From Platanthera guangdongensis (taxonomy: Eukaryota; Streptophyta; Magnoliopsida; Asparagales; Orchidaceae), in the NCBI GenBank assembly GCA_039583875.1, contig CM077151.1, forward strand, positions 28,038,390-28,102,389: a stretch of 64,000 nucleotides of DNA, in the 5' to 3' direction. The notes beneath the pieces are model-generated. The model saw only the letters and a program-made list of their open reading frames with translations, made no database searches and was not told the DNA's origin. The position numbers and the translations under genes were made by a program. Below, in pieces: positions 13,601 to 25,600 of the stretch (positions are counted from its first letter, which is position 1; every line of letters starts with the position of its first letter).

Positions 13601-16600
13601 AAGTGGGTGGGACGTGCGGGAGTCGTCGACGGTAGGCGCGTGCACCGTATTTGCCGAGGCGGATGGATCGATAGCAGGATACGTTAAGCGCTCTGATACC
13701 GATTCAAGAAAGAGAATTATGGTTTAATATTTCCTAACCATCAAGCCCACTCTCTCCACCTATATATAGTAAGAGAAAAAGAGTATTACAAAAAGTACCA
13801 ATTATGCCCCTCACCCGGGCTACATAATGCAGGACAAATAAAGCGTGCAACAATAAGAAGAGAATAACAGTGCGTGACAAATAAAGATACAATGTTTTAA
13901 AAGATACACATCATTTTGGACAAGCGTCGTCACCCCCTTCGTGGGACCATAACAATATCCTTTTTTTAAATACCCCTTGGGCCATAGAATGAGTAAGCAT
14001 GAAGTAATTTTTTTCTCTCTTAGTTCCCTCCTCTCTTCCCTTTCTCTCTAGCCCTAAATGATACCATCTTTTGGTCTTTGTGAGGTTAACTCTGACTCCC
14101 TTGTCACATCCTACTTGTCTCCTTTCAGACAACTTCGTTGTATCTACAATCCTGTTTCCTCACTTCTCTCTACATTATAATCTTTCTCGAAGCTGCCCTA
14201 ATCTCATTGACAAGCCTGCTAGATGGAAGCCATCGAAGCAACCGGGAGATCACTTTTTCCAAGTCGTAATTAGTTGATTGTTTGTCTAATAACAATTGCT
14301 CAGTCATGTCCTCCTTTCCATGTCCCTCTGTCTTCCAAAGATCGGCGCCACACAATGATTCCTGTAGCACTATGCTTTCAGTATGTTTCAAACGGCAACA
14401 TAAATAGATCCTTAGATCGTGTAACATCCTGAATCCAATGAGGGCAGTCTGATGAGGGCGGGGAGTGCTTTGGTGGGCAGTGAAGTTCAGACAAAGGAGC
14501 TCCTGACAGGCTTCTTGAATGACAAGCTTCTAGATGTAAGGAGGTGCAGGAATGAACCAGATCTCATATCAGAATTGGTGGAAAAGTTGATGAGCTTAAA
14601 TAATAATCATATCCTCAAATATCAGAGGAGCGTTTCAGAGCAACTGGCGGAGTTAGTGCTGGAAACTCCACAGTTATGCGTGCTCTGGTGGGAGTAGTCC
14701 TGGGATGAGTATCCTCTTGGGAAGTACTCGCCGGTCACCTGTGGAGAAGGGAAAAACTGTGTGGTTCAACTCAGTATGGGCTAGGATGATCCAAAACGGA
14801 CAATACTTCTGATATTGTAATGGTTGGGTCATTACAGATGGTATTAGAGCTAGACCTCCTACAGTACGATGTGTGGTTTGGGGATGAACCAAACAGAAGT
14901 TGGTGGACCTGTAACATCCTGAATCTGACGAGGGCAGTCCATTGAGGGAAGGGAGTACTTTAAGGACAGCAAGCCCCAGACCAAGTAGCTCATGACATGC
15001 TTCTAGGATGACAGACTTCTAGGTGAAAGGAGGCGCAAGAATGAACTAGATCTCACATCAAAATTGAGGGAAAAGTTGTTAGACAGAAGTAAAAATCATA
15101 TCCTCAAATATCAAATGAGCCTTTTCGGAGCAACTGGTGGAGTTAGTGTTGGAAAATACACGGTTAAGAGTGCTCCAGTGAGAGTAGTCCTAGGATGGGT
15201 GAGCTCCTGGGAAGTGCTCATAGGCCACCCATGGTAAAGGGAAAAACCGTGCGGTTCAGATCAGTATGGGCTAGGATGAACCTGAGCGGACAATACTTTT
15301 GATATTGTGAGGGTTGGGTCATTACAGGCCGTCTGTATCGCTTGAGTTGCCACTCAAGAGAAAAAATGCAACTCGTTGTTGTCTCCCATCGTTCTCCTCA
15401 TCCTTGACCTTGATGGGGGATCACCCACCACATGGGGTGCGCTGCAAGGTGGGGCCTACGTTCATGTATTTACGCAGGAGGACTTGACCAGATCGACGTT
15501 CTGGCTCCATGAATGTGTCCTGCGAAAGACCCGCTATAGTGTTGTTGATGCCGGCGGACATGTCGGCCGTCATAAAATTTTTGGGGATAAAACGCCACGA
15601 CATTGATATTTTAAGCAAAACTGTCATTTTTGAAAGTATTGTCTGATATGTCCGTTTAACCTGATATATCAGGCGACATTTCATGAATGATATATCGTCG
15701 AGGATATTAAAAATATTTTTTTTTCATTTTTTGAAGCGACCAAACACCTGTTAAGGTGTCGCCGCGTGACCTTGAGGTCACAGGTTCGAGTCCTGAAAGC
15801 ACCTCTTGCAAAAATGCAGGGTAAGGTTTGCCTGCATTTCACCATTATGGTGGGAACCTTCCCCGGACACTCGCTGCGCGAAAATGCTTTGTCCACCAAG
15901 CCGCCCCTTTTGAAGAAACCAAACAAAAATATTTTGTTTTGTGCTTCATTTCGTGCATCTCTTTAAGGCTAGCGTCAAAGACTTTCTCATCCTGCTCTCA
16001 TTTGGTGATGTTTATTTCGTTTATTGCAGTCGACGTCTCTTTATTGTGTAATTTATAAATATATAATATGTGTATATATGTTTATTGTGTAATTTATAAA
16101 CATACATTATGTATACAATTATGCATATTTATAAAAATTGTGTATGTATATGAATAAAATTATTTTAATATTAAAATCCGACATTGTAAAATATCACCGA
16201 TATACCCCTCACAATTCAACATCCGACATTTCAAACTCAAACCAACATGAACCTGACATCCGACATCTGCAACCTTGCCCGCTAATGACATGCTAGAAGA
16301 AAGTCATTAAGACGCACATATATTTTGTGGAATCAAATGTATCTTTCCTTGTTAGAAATCTGACAAAGGGTGCCATATAAGCCCACGTGGCTATGTAATT
16401 TGGCATCTTAGATCATATTTAGAAAATTGGGAATGTAGGAGTTATTTCTCTTCGTCCCTCTCTCTCTCTTCTCCTCCCTTTTCTTTCATCAGATTTGGTA
16501 GCCCCCAGTCCTATTTTTCAAGGTCTAACAATTTGGTGTGACCTGCCTTTCTTTTGACTGTGTTTTTGTCACCCAACGTCTTCGTCCTGGCGTCTCATGT

Positions 16601-19600
16601 CCGCTGCTCTCGATCCCGTCTGTGTTCGCTACGTCTTACGTTCGCTGCTCTCGCCGACAGACAAGTTCCCGCCGCGCCCTTATAGTTTTGTGCATTACAA
16701 TTTCGTAGAGGCTCGCGTTCGCTGCGTCCAGTGGCTCGCGTCGACTTCCCCTCTTACCGAAGGAGCGGAAGGCGATTCCTCTACTGTCAGCTGCGATTCC
16801 TCTGCTGCCGATCACATAGTTTTCTAACCGCTTTCGACATCGCCTCATTCGCTCGTCCAGTTGCGCGTTGTCCTTCCTTCCACGTGCATGCTCCCACAAC
16901 TCCTGATCTATGTTGTACTCTGACATACCCGCGCCCCAGCCTCTCGTGGATCCGTCCATCTCCCGCCTTCTTGATGGTCACGAGGAGTTCATTGTCTCGT
17001 TCTAGGCCCTAATGATGCAGATGGATGCTAAGTTCGATGCCCTCCTGGCCGACCGACCAAGCGCCTTTACCTCCAATGTGGAGACGCCATCGCTTCTCGG
17101 GGGCATACTCAGATCTTTCCCAGGATCCTATTCCGCCGCCGACGGGCTTACCATCTTCACTCCGTTCGTTCGACGTCTTTCCTTCAACAACATCAACCTA
17201 TAGGATGGTTTGCCCGTGCAAAACAGTTATTTGACGTTCATCAGATTCCGAAGCTGCACATAGTCAACATGGCCCTCATCTACATGGAGGGCTCCACTTT
17301 TCATTGGGTCCGTTGGCTATGTCAGTACAAACCCACTCTATCTTGGTCGGACCTTCAACAAGACCTTATTCGTTGTTACGATGTCTGTTCCTCGAGCTCA
17401 GTCATTAAGTGTCTTTGTGGCGTCCGCCAGACGGGGTCCCTCGACAATTTATTGCATGAGCCACGCATGTGTCGAGTCTCCTTCTCGACCATTACCTTAG
17501 TTTCTGTTAGATTATCCTTTATATTTTATTTTTTGTTGCCTATGATTGTATTCATCTCTCTATATAGAGGTGGGTTTATTGTATTTGAAGTATCACAACA
17601 TTTTCACCTAGTTCAACATGGTATCAGAGGCATCCGTGTTCCGCGTGCCCTAGCCCCCGCTCGCCGCTCGATTCCGCTCGCCGCTCGATTCCGCTCGCCG
17701 CTCGATTCCGCTCGCCGCTCGATTCCGCTCGCCGCTCGATTCCGCTCGTCGCTCGATCCCGCTCGTCGCTCGATCCCGCTCGCCGCTCGATCCCGCTCTC
17801 CTCACGCCGCTCGATCCGCATGCCGCTCGTCTTCTTCTTCTTCTTCTTCTTCTGCACACCGCACTGCTCGTTCTTCTTCTTCTTCTTCCGCACGCCGCTC
17901 GATCCCATTCTTCTTCTTATTCATCGTCTTCTTCTTCTCCTCCTCCTCCTCATTCTTCTTCTTCTTCCAGCCGGTTCTCCAACCCTCCCACCCTTCTTCC
18001 GACGCCGGTATGCTTAAGTCGCGAGAGCCCATTTTTTTATCCGGCGCCGTCTTTTGCTTTGGGTGTTCTAATGGAGTGGATCTTCCCTCGGTTCCTCTGC
18101 CCATACCACCACCGTATTCCTCACTTCAGAGGGAGCCTTTATCTCTACCAGTGGAAGTGAGTCCTCCTGCTGGAAGTGAGTCCTCCTCCCGTGCCTCCTC
18201 TACCAGTGGACATACGTCCTCCCGTACTGGAAGTGAGTCCTCCTCCCGTTCTTCCTCTACCAGTGGAAATACGTCCTCCTCCTGGACCTCCTCCTCCGAT
18301 CTTGCAGGTTTATACCCGGCCTACAAAGGCGACGAGCACGCAAGATCTAACTATGATACCAGGACAGTCAGTGGAACCTGACTCAGGGCCGTCCGATCAA
18401 CCGATCTCCCTCAGGAAAGGTATCCGGTCTTGCACTCGCCATCCTTTATCACATTATGTATCGTATGATTCTTTTTCTATATGCCTTTGTTTCTTCCCTT
18501 ACTGTTTCTTCCATACCTGAATCATGGCAACAGGCTCTGGAGGTCCCTATGTGGCGTGAGGCGATGGTTGAGGCAATGAATGCTCTTGAGAAAAACCATA
18601 CATGAGATTTGGTTCCCCTTCCCTATGGAAAGAAGACGGTTGGGTGTAAATGGGTGTTCACTGTGAAACAAAACTCACAAGGGATTGTTGAAAGATGCAA
18701 GGCTAGGTTGGTGGCACTGGGTTATACGCAAACCCTTGGTATTGACTATATGGAGACGTTTTCCCCGGTGGTAAAGATGAATACTATCAGGGTCTTGTTA
18801 TCCTGTGCTGCTTGCCAAAGCTGGGAGCTCTTGCAACTCGATGTGAAAAATGCCTTCCTCCACGGTGATCTAGATGAGGAGGTTTACATGTCTATTCCTC
18901 CGGGCCTCATTCCTACTGTTGTTGCTGGGAAAGTCTGCAGATTGAGAAAGGCTTTATATGAGCTGAAGCAGTCTCCAAGAGTGTAGTTTGGGCGGTTTCT
19001 CAAGACCATGCTATCTTTTGGTTTCCATCAAAGCAATGCTGATCATACTCTGTTTATTAAACGAAGGATTGGAAAGCTCACTGCACTTATTGTGTATGTT
19101 GATGATATAGACATAACAGGGGATGATATCGAAGAAATCTAGAGTTTGAAACAGAAATTGGCTAGAGAATTTGAGGTCAAAGAACTGGGCAAACTCAAGT
19201 ATTTGTTGGGTATTGAAGTTGCTCAATCCAAGTAGGGGATTTTCATTTCCCAACGTAAATACATTTTAGATCTCCTTGAGAAGGTGGGGATGAGTGGACG
19301 TAAACCAGCTGACACCTCGATTGAAGCAAACCACCGATTGAGATGCGATGATGGAGAGGAAATTACATATATCTTTGAGTACCAAAGATTAGTGTGGAGA
19401 TTGATATACATGTCCCACACTCGTCCTGATATTTCCTATGCGGTGGGCGTCGTTAGCCAGTTCATGCATGCTCGTAAAACTCGTCATGTGGATGCTGCTC
19501 ACAGAATCCTCTGGTACCTCAAGTCTATACCAGGAAGGGGTATCTATTTGCTCCCAATACTGGTCTAAATATTGAAGTCTATACTGACGCTGATTGGGCC

Positions 19601-22600
19601 GGATCTGTTGATGATAGACGATCAACCTCAGGATATTGTACCCTAGTTGGGGGTAATCTTGTTACTTGGATGAGTAAGAAGCTACAAATTGTGGCAAGAT
19701 CTAGTGCTGAGGTTGAGTTTAGAGCTATGACTCACGAGGTCTGTGAAGGGTTATGGCTTCGCTCTGTGATGAGTGACCTTGGTCTTATTGAAGCAGGACC
19801 CATCCGAATGTATTGTGATAATAAGTCAGCCATCGTATTGCGCACAACCCTGTGCAACATGAGCGGACTAAACACATCGAGGTGGATCGACACTTTATCA
19901 AGGAGAACATTGGGTGAGGAATCATGTGCACACCTTTTGTGCCCTCCGACCGGCAGCTAGCTGACATTCTCGCCAAAGGATTGTGTGAGACCGTATTTGA
20001 CAATATTGTGGACAAGTTGAGCGTGGTTAACATCACACGCCCAACTTGAGGGGGAGTGTTAGATTATCCTTTATATGTTATTTTTTGTTGCATATGATTG
20101 TATTCACCTCTATATATAGAGGCGGGTTTTTTGTATTAGAAGTATCACAACATTTTCACCTGGTTCAACAGTTTCTTCATACATGGCTTACTACCGCATG
20201 TCCGCGCTCACTTGTGAACACACCACACGCCTTCTATTGTTGAGGCCATGGACCTCACCCGTTTGGCTGAAGCTGAATTCCAAGTCAGGCCGCTGGATAC
20301 TGGTCGCCCACCCATGATGTCCCCTCCTCGTCCATCCCCTATCTCAACAACAGTTCCGCATGCACATCTCGACCTTCCACTCAAGAATATCATGATCTTC
20401 GTACGAGGGGCTTGTGCTTTGACTGCATGCAGCCGTACTCTCCGATCTATGACTTCCCAGTCAAGATCCTCCGGGTCCTCATTGATGAGGAGGAACTCGA
20501 AATTACCCTCGCTGACTTTGAGGCCCCGACGGATGATGTTGATACCGACGATCCTCCTCCCACGGCCTTGCACTGCCTTGAAATTCCCCTCTTTACCATC
20601 GACGAGATTTCTGGCCCACAGACGATGAGGCTCCCCGGGAAACTTCAGGGGATTTTGGTGGTCGTCATGATTGATTGTGAGGCGAGCCACAACTTCATTT
20701 CATAACGCCTAGTGAATCTTTAGCATTGCAGTTGACCCCAATTTCATGCTTTTGTGTCTGTTTGGGGGGATAATCATCTTGACCGACTGGTGGCCTTTGC
20801 TCAGGGCTAGCCCTCACAGCGGGCCCATGCCCCTTTGGGCAGACTTTTTCGTGTTTACTTTGGGTGGGGGGGGGGATATTATTCTGGGAGTAGTATGATT
20901 CCGCACCCTGGGTGATGTCATCGTCAATGGGATCGCATGACAATGCGGTTCATCCAATGGGGGACACCATTACTGTTGGCGGACGACCCTGTTCTGGATT
21001 TGTTTTCAGGCGTCTTTGCTGAAACGACCCTCATTTCATCGTCTTGTCCGATGGACCACCACATCTCATTACAGGTGGGTGTGATGTCCGTATCTGTTCG
21101 TCCTTACCGTTACGACCATACACAAAATGACGAGATTGAGACGTTTGTGGGAGACATGCTAGCCGCTAGTATAATCGGCCCTAGCGCTAGTCCATTTTCG
21201 AGCCAATTTTCCTGGTCTTCAAGAAAGACTGCAGCTGGCGTTTTTGCATGGACTATCAAGAGCTCAATAAGGTGACTATCCCAGACAAGTATCCCATTCT
21301 GGTTATACAGGAGCTGCTGGATGAGCTACATAGGGCCTCTTACTTTTCTAAACTGTATCTTCGCACCGGCTATCACCAGATTTAGATACGGGAGGGAGGA
21401 GGATATTCCAAAGACAGTGTTTCGCACACACAAGGACCACTACGAGTTCATTGTCATGCCTTTTGGCTTGATGAATGCACCCGCCATCTTTCAGGAGGCG
21501 CCGTGAATGGTTGATTTTGGTCAGGCCCGTGCTGATGACATCCTCGTTTACAGATTCTCCTGACAGGATCACGTCCATCATGTGTGGACGACGCTCGCCA
21601 CCCTGCAGGAGCATGATTTCTTGGTGAACCTGAAGAAGCGCACTTTCGGTCAAATCAAAATTAGATACTTGGTGAACACGATCTCCGCGTTGGGAGTTGC
21701 AATGGACCCGTACAAGGTCCGGGCCGTCCTATAGTGTCCCACACACCTCTTTCCATGACGTTCGAGGCTTTCTGGGCCTCACTGGGTACTACTGATGGTT
21801 CATTAGGGATTATGAAAATTATCAAACCCCTCTCCAACATGTTAACAAAATCCAATACTGGCACATTCCAGTGGACACCATAGGCGGCCACGGTCTTCTA
21901 GGTCCTCCAACGAGCCCTCAGCACTGCCCTAGTCTTGTCTCTTCTGTATTTCTCCTAACCATTTGATGTGGAGTGTGACGCCTCAGACACAGCTGTCAGT
22001 GCGACGTTGATGCAAGAGTGACAATCCATTCACTATTTTAGTCGTATTTGCGGTCATTTACCACCTTTGCTTCTCATGTGAATCGGAGCTTTTGGCGTTG
22101 GTGCTTGTTGTGCAACCCTGACATCCCTACCTGCTTGGCCGACGCTTCACGGTCTGAACGGATCATTGCAGCTCCTGTACCTCCTGAATTAGAAGATTGC
22201 CACACTGAGACAATAGAGTTTTGCTGCAAAACTATTGGGCTATGATTTTTCTATCGAAATTCACACCGGCCCCTCCAACCGTGCGACTGTCTCTCTTGCT
22301 TGGTAGCCACAACTTTCTCGTTTAACATCTATTTCGAGACCAGTATGGGAGGACACCTTCATAGTTCAATGCGAGGTTGCTGCCGACCCACTCCTCAAAC
22401 CGATTGTTGCTGCCTTACGGGCGGATGCCATAGCCCGACTGCCATAGAGTCTCACAGCTGATCACCTCCACCACCGAGGTCGTTTAGTGCAATTAGCTTC
22501 GTCACATCTCATCCCACGTCTATTCACAGTGTTTCACTCGACCCCAGAGGGGGGCTAAGCCGGTGCCTTCCGAACATACTGCCGCTTCACAACATCTCTT

Positions 22601-25600
22601 TATTGGTCTGACATGTTTGAACGGGTCTAAAAATTCGTGACAGTCTGTTTGTCACGTCAGCGTGTCAAGTTCGAGACCACTTTTCTTGGAGACCTGCTTC
22701 ATCATCTCCTTATCCTGGTCCGGATCTGGGAGGACATCTTCATGGATTTTATTTCGAAGCTCTCTCGCTCCAAGACATGAGATTGGATAATAATGGTGGA
22801 TCGTCTATCGAAATATGCCCACCTCCTTCCCCTCAGACACCCGTTCACTACACCAATGGTTACAACAACTTCCATTGATGGGGTGACCTGTGTACAACCC
22901 CGTATTTGATGAGTGGGCCCCCCTACAGGATCAGTGCTTTGCGAGATCTTCAGGCAAGAAGTCGCTCAAGAGGCGAGCCCCCCCCCCCAAGTGTTCGTCG
23001 AGCCGGTCCCCTGCCGTCGAGTCCACTCGACGCCTTCTGCCTCGACGTTGAGTGAGGCGAGTTCACTCGACGCCTTTTGATTTCGGCGTTGAGTAAGGCT
23101 TTTTCACTCGACGCCTTCCGCCTCGGCGTCGAGATTGGTGAGTTCACTCGACGCCTTCCGCCGCGGCGTTGAGTGATGTGAGTTCTGTCAGCGCCTTTAT
23201 ATCTTGGCGTTGTGTGAGATCTCGACAGCCTCGTCGACTCACCCAGGCGGGGTGGGATGGTAGTGGGGCGAGTGGAGCAAGTATGCTCGCACTCGACCCT
23301 AGCTCTCGGCTGCAGCAGACGAGTGGGGCAGGCCGAGCCTGCACTCGCCCAGGGCCCTAGGGAGACGGCGAGTGTCAGCCCCATCGAGCACTCGCAGCCC
23401 CTAGGCGAGTGGAGGTTTTTTGGGGGCCACTCACCCAGTGATTTATATTGTATTTTTACCATTTCACCCCCGCTGGCTTGCCCATAGCCTTTCAAAACAG
23501 CGGAGTTGCGCTGTTGACAGGCCGACCTGGACTGCATATAGCCGTTCCAAACTGCGGAGGTACGCTGTTGACAGAACAACTTCAAAAAACTATAAATAGA
23601 CCTAAGGGGGTACCTCAGAAGAAAAGCTTTCAAGCATTCCAATTTTCTTGCTTGTGCCCAGGTCTTCTTGCGGTTTCTGAGGTATTCTTAGCTCAACACT
23701 TGTCTAAGGAGGGGAAGCGCTCTAACTTCTTCCGGGTATGTGGTAGGACCTCCGTGCTGGAACCTTTAGTCCGTTTCTTGTTCTAAGTCTCAAGCTGTTT
23801 GAGTTTGTGAGGGAGGGTAAGTGCGAGATCACCCCTTCCCAAAGGGTTCAAACTCCACAGAAGCCGAATTTCGGTTTTAACATTTTGGTGCGGTGAGCGT
23901 AGAGAGTGATCAACACCGAAAATCCTTCGTGAGCTCGATGACTGGAGGCGAAGGACAGGGATCTGACAGGGCCGACTCACCACCCCCTCCCCCTCTCACC
24001 ACCCTCGGGATGTTCGAGGATTTCCAGCAAGAGATGCAGAACCTCGTCATGTTCGCACTCGACACTCGCGCCGAGTGCTCGACGCCAGTCGCCGCAGTCG
24101 TCGCAGCCCCACCTTGGGCGAGAACGCCCCACGGTCAGGCGACCCTGGAAGGAAGTTGCAGAGGGGAGTGAGCGAGATCTCCCAGGGCGAGTTCTGTTCC
24201 TCGGCTCGGCGAGTTCGGGTAGGGTTGGCGAAATCTACGTGCGAGATTGCCCGGCTCGCCCGGCAGGGGGAGGCAGCCCTTTAGGCGAGTTGGTTTCATC
24301 CGCCCCAGTTCCAGAGGGGTTTCGTGAGCCGGAGATGTCCTACTACACCGGAAGGGACGACCCGGTTCAACACATCCAATGGTTCGAGGATGTGGTTTCG
24401 ATCTGACAGATGTCAGATGCGTTCAAATGCAGGCTCTTCGCCATCACCCTCAAGGAGAAGACAAGAGATTGGTTCCACCAGCTGTCGGCCAGCTCCATTT
24501 ATTGCTTCGAGGACCTGCGCCGCGGGTTCACGCTGGGGTTCACCACTTCCAAAAAGATGAAGGAGTCGGAGTCCCCGTTCCTCATCAAGTAGGGGGTGAA
24601 CGAGACCCTGAAGAGCTATGTGGATCGGTTCCAGGAGGAGGTCCTACCGATTCAGGAGATGTCAAGTCATACCCTTATGATGACGTTTACCCTGGGGCTA
24701 CAACAAGGGTTCTTCTGGATGGAACTGAAGAGGGTGCCTCCAGTGTCCTTTGAGGAGCTGATGGAGAGGGTTGTCAGGGAAGTCGACGGGGAGGCGCCGA
24801 ACCCTGAGTTCACGAGCAAGTTGGCCAGGTGTGCCGCGGAGGAGGAGCTTAAGGGTAGCTGGGGCCAGGAAGTGCAGAGAGCTGAGCCCCGACAGAGGGA
24901 GCAACAGCAGCAGCTGCAGGAGCATCAACTGAGGTGGGGGCGCCCGGAGCCGAACAAGAAGCAACCCCGCCAGGAGGTGCGGATTGAAGAGGTCCTGCCA
25001 GAAGCTGAGGAGGATAGGTGTGAGGACCGGGCCGATGTCGGAGGCCGAGGAGAGATCAGAGTGATCCATGGGGGGGGGGGAGTCGAGGCCGCCCTCAAGG
25101 CGAGTCTCCACACCATGTATCACCGGAGCGTTGCCTCCACATCCTTAACCCCGCCTCCAGAGGAAAAAATTTCCTTCTCCCGGAAGGACATGCCAAACCA
25201 CGAAGACCCGTTCTGCGATACGCTGGTCACTCAGGCTGCCATCGAGAATTTCACTGTCTCCCGGATCCTCGTGGACAACAGAAGCTCGGTCAACGTCGTC
25301 TTCAAGAAAGCGTTCGACGCCACGAAGGTGGAGGCCAGGAGGGTGTTGGCCTCGTATGGTCCTCTCTTCAGATTCTCCGAGAAGAGGAAGGAGAATGAAG
25401 GAGTGGGACTCCATGTTATCTGGCGGGGGGGGGGGGGGGAGTCCAGAAACTGCCGGTTCGTCATCGTGGACGCCCCCAACAGCTACAATGCGATCTTCGG
25501 ACGACCCCTCATCAGTGCTTTCCGCTGCGTGCCCTCGTCCTTCCATCCGTGCAGTTCAACTCCGAGGGCATCTAGGTCCGGGTCCGAGGAGACCCCAGGG

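Larger units (their letters stand above)
10862..14150 (+). repeat. Left LTR of element D, split by element B
   Basis: Two blocks, 10862-10996 and about 13955-14150, correspond in order to the right copy at 35810-36150. The block AATGAGTA...CATGA(A/G)G, followed by a CT-rich stretch CTCTCTTAG, is shared by both. Element B lies between the blocks. Confidence 0.55.
17505..20170 (+). mobile_element. Short Ty1/copia element G with 114-bp LTRs
   Basis: LTRs 17505-17618 and 20057-20170, both TGTTAGATTATCC...GTTCAACA, 114 bp each. Perfect target duplication GTTTC at 17500-17504 and 20171-20175. Primer site TGGTATCAGAGG starts at 17619 and the polypurine tract TTGAGGGGGAG ends at 20056. The internal 2.4 kb has no Gag, protease or integrase match, only decayed reverse transcriptase and RNase H. 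Confidence 0.92.

Noticed and set aside
15760..15830. tRNA gene suggested by the B-box GGTTCGAGTCC
   Set aside because: No cloverleaf can be built and the following sequence is the Au SINE body with target duplications.
17269..18381. 370-codon + strand ORF
   Set aside because: It joins a gag fragment of E, the copia G LTR and simple repeats; it crosses a transposon boundary and is Ser/Arg low-complexity.
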